The notes under the pieces are model-generated. The model ran no database searches and had not been told where the DNA came from. It saw only the letters and a list, made by a program, of their open reading frames with translations. Below are positions 46,564 through 58,800 of a stretch of DNA of 64,000 bases, in pieces (the stretch's first letter is position 1; every line of letters starts with the position of its first letter). The translations under genes and the position numbers were made by a program. Origin of the DNA: Epichloe hybrida (Eukaryota > Ascomycota > Sordariomycetes > Hypocreales > Clavicipitaceae); the NCBI GenBank assembly GCA_019022495.1, contig JAFEKR010000009.1:1488001-1552000 (forward strand), written 5' to 3'.

Positions 46564-47489
46564 GCGAGAACAAGCTGCCAACTGCCATACCAGTCACAAT
46601 CACGCTCGCAACTGTAGCTGGTCTCGCAGCTCTGGCCGCCGTGGCATTACTCTTCATCTATTCTCGTCGGAGGCAACGTCGATCCGGCCCCCTCGGCCCC
46701 CTCGCCCTCGGTGCCTCTGCGGATAATACCCCGTCCCGTCTCCATAGGCAAGACGATGCAAAAAGGAACAGCAGCTCCAACTCCCCCTCCGCCTCCGCGC
46801 CATCGCCACTCTATTCTCCTCCTCCTCCTCCTCCTCCTCCTCACCCTCACCCTCACCCTCCTCCTGCCCCTCCCTCCCGTCCTCTAGCAGCTTCTTCACC
46901 ATCCTCATCGAGATCCTCATCACTCGGCATGGGCAATGGCAACCACAGCGGCAACGGCAACAGCTCCAATGCCACCCCAGATAGCGCGACGTTGACCCCG
47001 CCGCCGAGATTACCGCAGAGAAAATACCATTCCTCCACCAAGAGTGATTCCCCAATCCAGCTCGTCAAAAAGCATACTCACACAAGGTGGGGCAAGCCAT
47101 CGAGCCTGTCCATCCTCTCGTCCTCGACGGCAACAACGCCGTCGCCATCATCCGTGTCCTCCGCCATCTTCGACGGCAGCAGCCTCACCTCCCCCCCAAG
47201 GACGCCAAGGCAAGGCAGCGGCATCCCTGCTGCCCACATCATGGGCCTCGAAAGTCCGGGACCACCACCGAACCGAGCACTCCCCTCGCCGCCCCCGAAA
47301 TACTGGCAAGTCAATCCCTTGTCACCGCCCGCAGACACACAAAAGGACCATGTACGGCCCGAAGAAATCGGCATAGCGATTGGCAGCCCCTCATACAGCG
47401 ATACGAGCCGCAGCAGGGAAAAGCGGCCTCGTCTCGACGAGAGCGACATGGAACGACTGGGAGGCACATATTCCCCCTTCAAGAGATGA
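46071..47489 (+). CDS. Single-pass membrane protein with low-complexity arms, hypothetical
   Basis: One open frame of 472 residues, function unknown. A single hydrophobic helix near residues 175-197 (TITLATVAGLAALAAVALLF) is followed at once by SRRRQRR, the stop-transfer pattern of a type I-like protein with a cytosolic C-terminal tail. The tail is Ser/Pro-rich with polyproline (YSPPPPPPPP), HPHPHP and Ser runs, and ends RLGGTYSPFKR. The N-terminal arm has SRSRSRSRSR from a GAGGTC repeat and four Cys. No signal peptide is visible, so the real start may lie in a missed upstream exon. The layout resembles fungal cell-surface proteins of the Mid2/WSC-sensor general design, but no WSC or DUF domain is seen. 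Repeat-driven open frames on the opposite strand are artefacts. Confidence 0.5.
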
Positions 47490-48438
47490 CGCCGTGCGTG
47501 CTGTCCTTGTCTCCCTGGTGGAGTCGTCATGGCCGAACCGGACTTTTTGACGACGACAAGACTAGAAGGAGGGCAATTTGAAGAAGAATTAGAAAGAAAA
47601 GGGAACTTGAAACGGTCATGGAAACGAACATGTACGATGTAACTATGCAACACGACTGCAATGGCAAATAGCATGGATGGGTACAACAGCACACAGGAAC
47701 AAGGATATAGCACCAGAGACATCAACATGCCGAAAGAAAAAAAAAGGCAAAACTCTTCAAGAGTAAACACAGACTCGTCTAGTCCATTATATTTGACCAC
47801 AGGGAAACGCCACCTGTGGCGCGTCAGACATATATCAATTTAAAATTCCGAGCTGCGAACAAAGCAACACCTTCACCCGTGAGAAGACATGGTGAATTTG
47901 CGGTCCGAGGTCTGGCTTCTGCCTCCAGGAGGACGAGGCGTGTGGCACGAGAGGGCGGTATTTGGCTTCTCTGGGACATAAAAGGTTGGTATCAGATCCA
48001 TGGGTGGATATAGATGCGGCGTTGGCCGTCATGGGCATTGCTTTTGCTCCCATGTGGGATTATACTCATGTACAGATGGATAGAGGGGAGCAGCCGCAAG
48101 CACATGCAGCACACACCCACTCACTGCACAAACATGTCTCGACGCAAGAAAAGAAAGAGTATGCATTATGGTGTTCGACCACGTGGTAAATGGTAAATGT
48201 ACACAGGGCCAGTCGCCCTCAGCGCTGTCTCGCTCATGGGTCAATCAACCCGCCGTGGAAACCTCGCAGCTATGTATGATCCTGCCCCATCCATCTGCTA
48301 TTCATCTTACCGTATCGAGGTCTTGTTGTTTCCTATCCATGTTCTCGAGCGGAAACCCTCCGACAGTGACAGTTCGTGATGGAGTCTGACCTAGAAGCTC
48401 TTGCGCGTGCTTTTATCTCCACTGCTCCTGCCGGCACC
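47490..48438. other. Intergenic between convergent genes
   Basis: About 950 bp with the 3' ends of the membrane-protein gene and of YME1. No coding signal and no RNA gene recognised; several AT-rich patches (47575-47780) are compatible with 3' processing signals. Confidence 0.5.
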
Positions 48439-50912
48439 TCATGAATCGGCTTGTGCTGGTGGCGGTGCCTCCGACTCGGGCGGCTGTGTGTGCCCGAGTC
48501 CCGGCGGCTGTGGTGTATCTGATGGAATGGGCAGGATCAGAGGGCCGCCGGGTACAATGGTTCGCCCCGGGAGTTTCTCTCCCCGAATCACCATCTCCAC
48601 CTCGTTCTTGTCCAGCGTCTCGTACTGAACGAGGGCCTTGGCCAAGAGATCTAGTTCTTTTCGCCTCTCCGTCAGTAGTGTCCTCACTTCCTCGTACGAC
48701 TTTTTGAGATTCTTTTGAACTTCCTGCTCAATCATGGACCGAGTCTCGGAGCTCAAATTCTCGTATCGTCTGCCGTACTCGACGGGGCCCAGGGCGCGCG
48801 ACATGCCAAAGTTTGTCACCATCATGAAGCTCAGATCAGTGGCCTTTTCCAGGTCCTGCAGCCAGTTGTTAGTCAGACGGTATTAAACTTGGGTGGACGA
48901 ATGTTGTGCAAACCTACGTTTGAGACTCCAGAGGTGACCTTGTCATCGCCGTACCTCATTTCCTCTGCCATCTTTCCGCCCAGGAGCACACGAATGTTGG
49001 ACATGTACTCGGCCGCCGTGTAAGAGTACTTGTCCATTTGCGGCACATGGGCAGTATGACCCAGAGATGGCCCCTTGGGGAGAATGGTGACCTTGTAGAG
49101 CCGGCTGGAGCTGTCCTTCTCAAACAGTTGCACGAGTGCATGGCCAGCTTCGTGATAAGCAGTCATTTCCTTCTCCTTTTCTGTGATAATCATTGATTTT
49201 CTATCAGAACCCATGGTAACTCTGTCGAATGCCCAGTCCAGGTCCTCCTTGGAAACCACCGAGGCTCTAGCTCTGCTAGCTCGGAGAGCGGCTAGATTGA
49301 GCATGTTCTCCAGATCGGCTCCAGATCGTCCGGGCGAACGAGCCGCAATGGCATCAAAATCGACATCGGGTGCAGCCTTGATCTTGGTCGCATGATGTTT
49401 GAGAATGGCCAGCCGGCCACGAACGTCGGGGAGGTCGACATTGACGTGGCGATCGAAACGACCAGGCCTCGTCAGCGCCTTGTCCAGCAAATTTGGCAAG
49501 TTGGTTGCGCCCATGATGATGACCTTGGTGTCTTGGTCAAATCCGTCCAGCTCCGTGAGCAACTGATTCAGCGTCTGCTTGGCGTGAGCCTGGTCTCTTG
49601 GATTGCGCTTGCCACCAATGGCATCCAGTTCGTCGATGAAAATGATGGAGGGCGACTTGGCTTTGGCAGCACTAAAGAGCTCTCGGACTCGCTTGGCACC
49701 CACACCGACAAAGATTTCGTCGAATTCACTACCGGACATGTAGAAGAAGGGCACGCCAGCTTCACCGGCCACGGCTCGCGCAAGTAGAGTCTTCCCCGTT
49801 CCTGGAGGCCCAACCAGAAGAACACCCTTGGGCAACTTGGCACCCAAGTCGGAGAAATTTTCAGGGTTCTTGAGAAACTCAACCACTTCTTGTAGCTCTT
49901 CCTTGGCCTCGTCACAACCGTGCACGTCGCTGAATCGGGTCGTCTGCTTCTCGGCCTTGACCTCGGAATCAGTCTTGGCCCCTGGGCCACGCCGAAAAGT
50001 GCTCAGAGTCTCAATGAGGATAGTGACGGCAGCAAAGCAGAGATAAGTGACTACAACGAACGTGGCAAAGAACTTGACCCAGCGGAAGATGAGAGACCGT
50101 GTTGACTCTTGAACAACGACGTGAATGGGCTCACCCTTGCCGCCCTTTGATGCAGATGCGTGCGAAGTACCCGAAACCGCAGCATTAGCAATGGCCTGTT
50201 CATGGGCGTTCCACTGACCCCTGGCGTATCCCGACGGGGCCGATGACCCAGCAGTTGTGTTGGTCCACGCATTAAGGGCAGCAAGAGCCTTCTTGTAGGC
50301 ATCTTCGGTCGCCGCATTCGTGGCAAATCGGCCAGATTGATGACGCTCGACCAAGATCCCAGGCATGTTCGCTCGCAGAAGGAGTTGGTAGAAGGCATTT
50401 TGCATGTTTGCATTGCCCGGGTTGCGATTGGCGGAGTCTTCGACAGTGGCTAGTTGGTTGCGCGAGATGCCGTTGGACGAGCCGAATGACGTTCCAAAGC
50501 CTCGTTGTTGAATCTGCACGGGCCCGTGGGACATGCGTCTTGCCATGAGAGGTTGCCAGTGAAACTTTGCCGTGAATCCTCGGGGCCGAAAGAGTGGTCG
50601 ACGAAGCGCAGGGTTCGCGGCTCGTAAGCCGACCTGCGATGACCCAGAGACCATGAGCCGAGAATTTGATGGTGTGTACGAATTCAATATTGATAGAGAC
50701 GGGACGATGGATAATGATGAGACGGTCGCATGTCGGACAAACCCAGGCAGAGGAGTCAATGATGACGGCTTGAGTGCGCCTTGAGTGGCAGTAGGCAAGT
50801 CAGACACCGACTTGGGCTCTGATGGTTTTCGAATCGAAAGCGTCGCCGTCCTCCATGGTGTCGTCAGCGTATTCGCGATGGACGGCCACGCCTCTGAGAC
50901 GGTTGATGCCAT
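48439..50912 (-). CDS. YME1: Mitochondrial i-AAA protease YME1
   Basis: Two exons, 50912-48918 and 48855-48439 (62-nt intron), give 803 residues. A Ser/Arg-rich presequence with [16 protein letters not shown] and RRMSHGP fits mitochondrial import. One membrane helix lies near 272-300 ([20 protein letters not shown]). The AAA domain has Walker A GPPGTGKT (about 368-375), Walker [12 protein letters not shown] and the second region of homology ending RPGRFDRHV. The FtsH-type metalloprotease site is HEAGH at 587-591, and the exon junction GVSN/DLEKAT continues the M41 domain. A single membrane helix marks the i-AAA form, with its active site in the intermembrane space; the m-AAA form has two. It degrades misfolded inner-membrane proteins. 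The C-terminal tail is Pro-rich. The start codon is uncertain; a shorter form from a downstream Met would lose only presequence. Confidence 0.93.
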
Positions 50913-52552
50913 GCTCTAGAGTCTTCAAGTTAGCCAGGCTCGCCAGAGAACCACATGTAGGTGGGGGAATCTGTTTACCGGCACCCTTTGAAGAGCCATC
51001 CGCAGGACGTAGACCGCGACAGGCGAGGCGCGTGGCGATGAATGAAAAGCTTGGTCCAGTGAGCTCAACAGCGTCAAAACACGCCAGGAGGGTAAATGCG
51101 AGGACACGCAGGCAGAAGACTGGAGGAATGAAATGCTGTTCAGTGACGAGGACAAACCGCAAGACCGTCAGATTAAAATGATGCACTCATAGTGCGGGAT
51201 TCCCACGCCAATGCCTAAGTTACCTACCTGGTGATTGCGACTTAGCGTCGACTTCGCCGTTTGACGTCCGAGGGCTTCGAGGGTGCCGATTTTCGCCAAG
51301 GGGGTTGGTTGTGTGCGTGCGGTCGATGATTAGTCATCACCTGTCCCATCCAGGTGGACGCTCCGATTCCGCACCTCGCCGAATGGAAGCACGTGGAACT
51401 TTATCCCACGGGTCCCACTTCATCCTGGCCCAGCCCGAGCATCATGGGCAGATTTCACTTTTTTTTTTTTTTTCACAGCGGGCTCTCGCTATCGCTCTTG
51501 ATTGAGACTACCGTGAACTTGGAAAGAGCTATACGAATCACGCAAAAGTGAAAAAAAAAAAACCCAAATTCGATGCGATGTAGGTCCAGTCGAGTTGCCG
51601 TCGCCCCGCTACTGCAATTTAGGAAAGTCGAGTTTTGTTAGACCTCACTCGGCTTCGTAGTTCGACTCTTCCTTGGTTGCTTTCTCTCTTTCGGGTTACA
51701 TCCGATGGTGGTGATAGCAAAACATTCGGTGTCATCTTCAACGTACTACAGCTAGAAATAATGGCCCGACACCGGGCAGTGGACTGCATTGTCGTCATGT
51801 CAAGAGCACGTTTAGGCTGAAACTGCTCCGGCGAACCGTTCAATCCATTTATAGCGGCGAAGAACGAGGACATCCTAGCCTGTGAAAGAAAGAAGAAAGA
51901 ATTGAAATTCCACTGGACAGAGGTAATGAAGCGGCAGTTATAGTAAGGGAGTGTTGCTCTATTTTTGTATCTATTCTTTCTTTTGCAGAAGAGAATGTGC
52001 CGTTTTACAGCAGGGCACAAGTCGTTTCAAAGTTGATCCACTGTTGAGTAAATTGACAGCAAGCTATATACTAGTCATACACGTGTGCCATTATCCTTCG
52101 CATCTACCCAAGTCATGAGCCCATCTTTGACAGTGGTTTCAACGTCTTATCTCTCATGCCAAATTGTCATAAAATTTGACTCTTGATTTCCCTTTTCCAT
52201 GCCATAGTAAGCAGTTAACCGAATTTATGTGTTGTGGCAATTCCAAAACAAAAATTCCAAAACGAATAGCAGACAGAGTATTGTACCAAACCGATGGGAC
52301 ACTAGAGAATACAACCTTTTGCAAGGCAAGAATATGTAAGTATAAATCGAAAAAAAAAGACACCCTGGTTCTGTTTATCCCAAGTGGTACAACCGCCCAA
52401 TAAATGTGCATAGATGAAAGATGCGAGCTGCCCGAATAGTAATTTTCGATTCGGAAATAGTTGTACAGATAGTATATGATGAAAAGTCACCAGAGAACGG
52501 GTGTGACATCGGGATAAATCATAATAAGACTTCTCGTTTGAGCTTGCGGTTC
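50913..52552. other. Intergenic, upstream of YME1 and downstream of the C2H2 factor
   Basis: About 1.6 kb, including T15 and A12 runs (about 51458-51473, 51550-51561). A short minus-strand frame opening MSSFFAAINGLNGS (51873-51619, 84 residues), preceded by an acceptor-like TTTCACAG, is a possible small gene or exon, but nothing supports it beyond composition. The remainder is AT-rich (51990-52530) with no gene. Confidence 0.45.
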
Positions 52553-53945
52553 TCATAACGTCTCGACTCGAGAGCTTGGAAGCTGCATGGTAGGGTCGTC
52601 GAAATCGATTTTGGGACCCGAGTACATGTCGTACACTCCAGTTCCGAAAGCAGGAATCTGTCCAATAGTAGCAACCTCAACGGGAGACTGGTACTGATAT
52701 ACCCATTCAGCTTCAGGCTGAGAGCTACGTGTCTGGTGCATCTGCTGTGTGTAAGATACCATGTTGTTTGATGGCTCAACCGCGTGTGCTTCTTGCAAGC
52801 CATAGGTGGCGGAAGCGGGAGGCTGGTGGGTGTATAGACCATCGTGCATGGATGAGCTATGTCCAGACGCAGGCGAGAAGCTGGCGGGGCTGCTGCTTAA
52901 TGATGGCATGCTGCCACTGTTGTAAGCCATCTCGAGGGATCTCTCAACATGTTGGCGCGGGATATGATAAGCTGCTGGTACGTTCGTGTTCATCGTGGCG
53001 ATACCAGGGTTGTTCTGGTCGATGACGTAGTATGGTTGGTGTGGGATGTTTGCCGTGCGCTGAATCATGTGCATGTTGGGGTCCTGGCCGTGAAACTCGT
53101 GAACTTCGGCAGGGACACTTTGTCGCTGAGCAATCTGGTGGTCCATACCGTAAGGTGTCATTTGCTGTCCAAAGTCGCCAAACGTGGCAGATCGGTGCAT
53201 GGGATGACTGTGAGCCATAGCGGGATGGATGATGGTGCCTGGTATTGACCAGGACATCGCCGTCTGGCCGGGAGTGGAGGGGGACTCGCCCATGTCTGAT
53301 TCTGAAGTGCAGTCGTCGAGGATGTCATTAGGGTTCATTCCTCGCTGGTGAGATCGCCGTTGGTGTTTAACCATGGTGGTCTTTCGGCAGAAGCTTGGTT
53401 TCCAATCATGTTAGACTCAAGATGTCTCGCAGTCCGACTCATCAACCGTCACGTACCTTTTTAAGCATCCATCATGTGCGCACTTGTAGGGACGCTTGCC
53501 AGTGTGAATACGTCGGTGCCGGGCGAGAGATGATGACTGAGATGCATCAAGTAATGTGAGCCAAATTGAGCCATTAAAATGAGACAGATACAGCGTCGAC
53601 TTACATCAGAGAAACGCTTTCCACAGCCAACATGCTGGCACTGATGAGGCTTCTCACCGGTGTGAGTTCGAATGTGAACAGTCAGGGCACTTCGCTGAAT
53701 AAAGCTCTTGCCACAACCGGGAGTAGTGCAAGTATACGGTCTCTCATTAGTGTGGATTCGATAGTGCCGTTGCAGGTCTGATTTGCGGTTGAAACTCTGC
53801 AGTGCTGTCGTTAGCTTCGTTGTCCAATGCATTCATATTCATATCCGGACTCTAGGCGATCTCGTCGTACCTTGTTGCAAGATTCCCAGTCACACTGAAA
53901 AGGTCGAGTGGTTGACTCGTATTCGACTAACTCCAGAAGCTCCAT
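52553..53945 (-). CDS. C2H2 zinc-finger transcription factor, four fingers
   Basis: Four exons, 53945-53871, 53796-53605, 53536-53457 and 53393-52553, give 395 residues. Four consecutive C2H2 fingers occupy about 18-130: [44 protein letters not shown] and [15 protein letters not shown], with TNERPY, TGEKPH and TGKRPY linkers. The introns cut within or next to fingers. After the fingers come MNPNDILDD and [15 protein letters not shown], then a long Gln/Ser/Met/His-rich region that looks like an activation domain. The array and the DDCTSESD tail match a conserved family of filamentous-ascomycete regulators whose individual names I cannot assign safely. Nuclear role expected. Upstream lies 10 kb without a recognised gene. 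Confidence 0.9.
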
Positions 53946-55826
53946 TGTGAAGTATTCGTGAACGTTGGTGATGCAGGTGACGATGGAAGATCGTTTAGTG
54001 TACTAGATGTTTTGTCCTGAGCTGTGTTTTGGCTCTGTTTCTGATGTATATGAACTCTTTCGGGTTCAGGTGGGTGATATGTCTTGGACGAAGTGATTGA
54101 ATGAGACAAGATGAAGATAGATGCGACTTGTGTTGAAGTTGTGAGGTTATCAGGGTATATATCAAGATATGGGAAAAGGAGAGGGCCTTCCTTATCAATA
54201 TTTGAGCAGAAGGTGAAACTGAGTTGAAGGCTTGATGATGTCGATGAATAATGGCAAGGCGGCGATGGATATGTTATATGTGATCGGAGACTAATGAGCA
54301 AGGATGAGAAGAGTGGGCAGGGTGTGTAGATGTGGTAGGGGTGAACTCTGTGGATAGCAAAGATAGCAAAAGCAGGTACCCTGTGGCTTTCTGACAAGTA
54401 GAGTTGAGTCCGTCTTGTCTGGGGATTGGAACAGATCCCAAGGAGGACCCTGAAGTCCAACACAAGTGTGGATGGACTATGGGACGTTGTGGGCTGTGGT
54501 ACTCGAGCTGCGCTCGGGCGTGGACAGGCTGGATGGAGTAAGGTACACAAATCGGCTAGATCGATGGCAAGACCAGATGCTGCAACGGACGGTCCGGCGA
54601 TCTCCACGGGACGGCCTTGGGACAGTGCGTCTCTGAAGAAGACCAGATGCTCGGGGAAAAGAAGGTTTCGGAGGTTGCGTAGAGGCTAGCCCCTTGGGTG
54701 ATCCAAGTAAACCGAGGGGTTGGAGTAGATACGCCGTTGACGCAGTTCTCCGGCGCGTCCCAGCCAAGACCAAAGCCAATCGGTTCGAGGTGCCTCCCCC
54801 GACAGAAAAACAGACCTCCCAGTTGGGTCCCGCAAGCCTTCTCGATTCGCGGTAGGCGTTGAAAGTAAAGTTGCGAGCGTTGCCTGAAACAGTTGGAACG
54901 GCACGAGGCTGGCTGGCTTGGAATCTTGATGCCCTGCTCGTGGCTAAATATTCCCGTAGCTGGGGAAAGAAAAGCGGCAACCCCAATGTCCCTGGATAGG
55001 ATTCTATTCTCCTTTAAGCTCACTGGGACTGTACCTCCTTCCAAGTCGTCATGTATTTTTCGATTGGTCAGGAGTGAGTCGACGATTTTAGTCCAGTCGG
55101 GCCACCGAAATGGGACACTGCGGCGAAGAAAGGGGAGCGTGGGCAGAGCGGTATGACGGCGAACAAAATAACAATTGATCGCGTGGCAAAACAATCCAGT
55201 GGCGAAACAATAGCGCGGATGACCGGAGAGGATTCCTCTTCTAGACTTTTGCAATGCTAGTATGAGAAGATGCCCAACGGTATGGAGGAGTCGCAAGAAG
55301 GGGAAAGGGGACTCCAGAAAGAATCGGCTCGCAGTGCGAGCGGCGAGTTGAGCGAATGCTATATACTACCAGATAGTACGGAAACTATCAGACTAACAAC
55401 ATATCGGGGCAACCACACTCCCACGACACGCATCAATCGTGCCAGAACATTATATGGATCTTGCAAGACAGAAAAGCAAAATTGGCCCTGATCTAGTATG
55501 ACTTGAGGTGTGGGGGGAGAGGCAGAACAAGAGCATGGGGAGCTGGGGAGCTGGGAGGGAAACAGGCCCTGGAAGCCCATGACCGGCATCGATGAGTCGG
55601 GGCCGCAGTAGCGGATTGAGGCGCTTCGTGTGAGCAGTCTTGTCAAGTCTTGTCATGCCCATGTCGAGGCCCTGGGCCCGACATGGACGATGCAAATGAC
55701 TGACAGACTTTGATGGAGACGAATTTATTGTGGCTCACATGGGGGATGCCCTGCAGGACCACTTCCCGATGGCAGGGGAAGGAGCCGGGGAGGACTCCGT
55801 GGTGGGCAGGCAGTTGGCGGGCAGTT

Positions 55827-55828
55827 GG

Positions 55829-55864
<36 letters not shown>

Positions 55865-55866
55865 CA
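55827..55866. repeat. CAGG tetranucleotide microsatellite
   Basis: About ten tandem GGCA/CAGG units. A shorter array of the same unit lies at 56370-56390, and another at about 61228-61240. Confidence 0.9.
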
Positions 55867-58800
55867 AAGAACCTCGGGAGTGAGAGAGAAGACGAGACCT
55901 GCAAGCAGCAGGCAGATAAAGATACCTCTCCATCGAGTACCTGAGGTACCGAGCAGCCGGGAAAGTGCGAGGGACAAGGCCAAGCCACAGACATAACGGG
56001 GTCATCAGGGGGTGGGGCTGCTTCAGCTAGAAGCCAGCCGTGCCAGCCTTCGAATGTGACTCGGCTCATCGGGTCGGCAGGTTTGACAAGAGCTCGCCAA
56101 GCTCAGCGTCGGCTGGAAGTGCGTGGGCGGCCACGGAGCGGCCATGGCATGGAGCGGCCATGTTCCCGACGGCCGTTGGGCCATGTTCCCCCCCAATGGC
56201 CGCCAGGAAGGTACGTAGCATGTCGTCCCGCCTGCCTTACTGTCATGTCAATCTGTCACCAGACTCACCACAAAAGTCGATTTGAGTATCTTGGCCCAGG
56301 CTGTTCCTTCCTTTTTACCCATCGCATCGCATTCTCCCGTGTTGAAGAGAGATGGAGATGGAGGGGCGGGCAGGCAGGCAGGCAGGCAGTAATCACATAA
56401 CAATCATGGGTAGGCCATAGCAGAGATGACAGAGTGCGTACTATGGTTGTCTGGCGATGTCGACGGACATTGATGCTGTTTACGGTGAAATCTTGGGCCC
56501 AGGGGCTGTTGGTCAAGACTTCAAGAGCCTGGTCTAGAGCGAGTGCGACCAGAATCGATGTTTTAATGCTTGGCCACGGAAACTCGGGCCACCTCTCCGG
56601 GTGGGAGGCATGACACTCCGTAGAGGCGAGGGAGTTAAAAAAAAAACTGCGGGCCAAGAAGGTAACCTTGCCGACGAAAAGAAGTAAAATAATAATGGCG
56701 CCAAGAAACTGCTGCGACCCTTTTTGCTTGGCGACACACTCGGTATGCGCTGTATGCGCCGCATGCACCCAAGTTCCCAGGTCTTGTTCTGGTCGAGTTT
56801 GTCAAGCTGACGACTTGTGGATTCTCGGCCGACGGCCGGCTGCTGCAACGGCCCTGCTGAAGGTGCACGTACCGCATTGTGTCTCAAGAGTGCCTCTCTT
56901 ATTTTAATAAAATCTATATTTCAACGCCTTGTGTCAGACAAACGCCAGGAAACTGTTGAGATTGAACTCTGTTCATCATGCGCTTGCCGGCGACCACATG
57001 ATGGTTTCGTGGTCTTGGCTTGATTTTTCTTTTCCGTCTTTTGTTTTCTCTTTCTGTCTTTTTCTTAATCCTCCCTTCTTCTTCCTTTTTTTTTTTTTTT
57101 TTTTGTTTGGGGGGGGAGGGCGCCGATTTTGCTAATGCAACGAAACCCCCCGGTCTCGAGGTGGATGCGTGCGGGGTGCGCCTGAGAGGGAGGATCAATG
57201 GTTTGAGATTGCAGACGGCGGCACGGGAAAACCACATCATGATCAATTGCGGCAAACACATATTAATACGGAGTGCAGTATAAAGAAGGGGGGGGGGGCA
57301 AGGGGCCTTCATGCCTGCTGCAGGGCCATCGTTTGTGGCACTCCATCGTGAACTGCGTTTGTCAAAATTGACAGGGTCAGCCCGGACAGGCATCTCAATC
57401 TACTAGCTTCAGGTGGACGATGTACCAAGTAAGTAAGCGTCCCCGTACTGCTGCCGGACGAAGCTGACCAGCAGCCTGGCTGTCACCAGCAAATCGATGA
57501 TGATGACTGATGAACAGCCACGGATTACGAATTACGGAGTACAACCTCCCTCATCTCCACCGCCACCAATGAAAAGACGCATCGCACTTCGTATCAGGCC
57601 CAGAGTGATATGGTTTGAGTTTGTCACCTGCAGAGGCTACAGCAGTGTGTGGCAGCAGGGGAAAGGCTGCCAACTTCACCTCAATATCCCACTCTCACCG
57701 CTTCCCAGTAACAGGATGGGCTGGAATTACGAACGCTGGTACGGATTATAGTCTATGTCAATCGCTGGGCTTATAAGTCTTGTTCGTCTTCCTCCCTCCT
57801 CCTCCTCCCCCCCCCCCTTTTTAAAAAAAAAAAAAGTACTGAATGTTGCGCATGCCAGCTTGGCGGGAGTTTAGCGCGCGAATGTAATCCGTATGTATTA
57901 ACTCTCCCCTCGTCTCTCCAACCTTGTGTGTACGGAATACATGCCGTCCGTACCACTTATAATGTGGATGCGTGGCAAGTCAGCCGGCGTAGACGATTCG
58001 ACCCATCGACCCAAGGTTGTCCCTGAGCCTCGAGGAAGGCGACATGGCGACGTATGTACGGAGTACTGTACATAGAGAAGATCTAAGTGCCGCTGTCTCG
58101 TCCCACATGCGGCCCCTTGGAGCTTGGGGCCGTGTTAGTGATTCCGCTATCCACTTCATCCTAGGCATCAAGTGGGCATCGATGAAGCTAGTAGATGCGA
58201 CAAGTCCGTTATCGTAAGCAAAAATGATAACTTTTTCTGGGGGCAGAGAGCAGATCACCGTCCACCAATCAAGTCAAGTCAATGTACTTGGTCCATCACC
58301 GGATTCTCTTACATACTTGTTTGTTTTTCCGCCGTCTGATGTGTGGTGTGTCTGGTGTCTTCTGGAGGGCAAGTGCACTGCGCGGTTGGGAGGGCAGCAG
58401 GGCAGGAGGGCGAGAAGGCAAGAAGGCAGAAGGAAGAGGGCATGGTCCACTCCACTTGAAGAAAACGAAAAACTCCACGAGATGCTTGAGCCAATGATGC
58501 CAACTCCTGATGGCCAGGCCCAGGCGGAACAAGCAACGCCAGAGAGCACGTCATGCCACGTTTGTTTTCGTTCTTCTAAATCGTTCCCCCAGGCCCATGA
58601 CCCTAGTCCCTGCAAATCTTAAATCTTGCTCTGTCAGCATGGATCCTGGTCCGATAGCCTGGTTGGATCTGCCGCCGCCAAGTATTGCTCGCTCGGCAGT
58701 GTAGCTGTGCATCATGCTCTCATCTCATTCGTTCGGCTAATAGGCAATAAATACGGCTGAAGGACGATTCCAATCTAATCTGTAGAAGAGACGCTGAACG

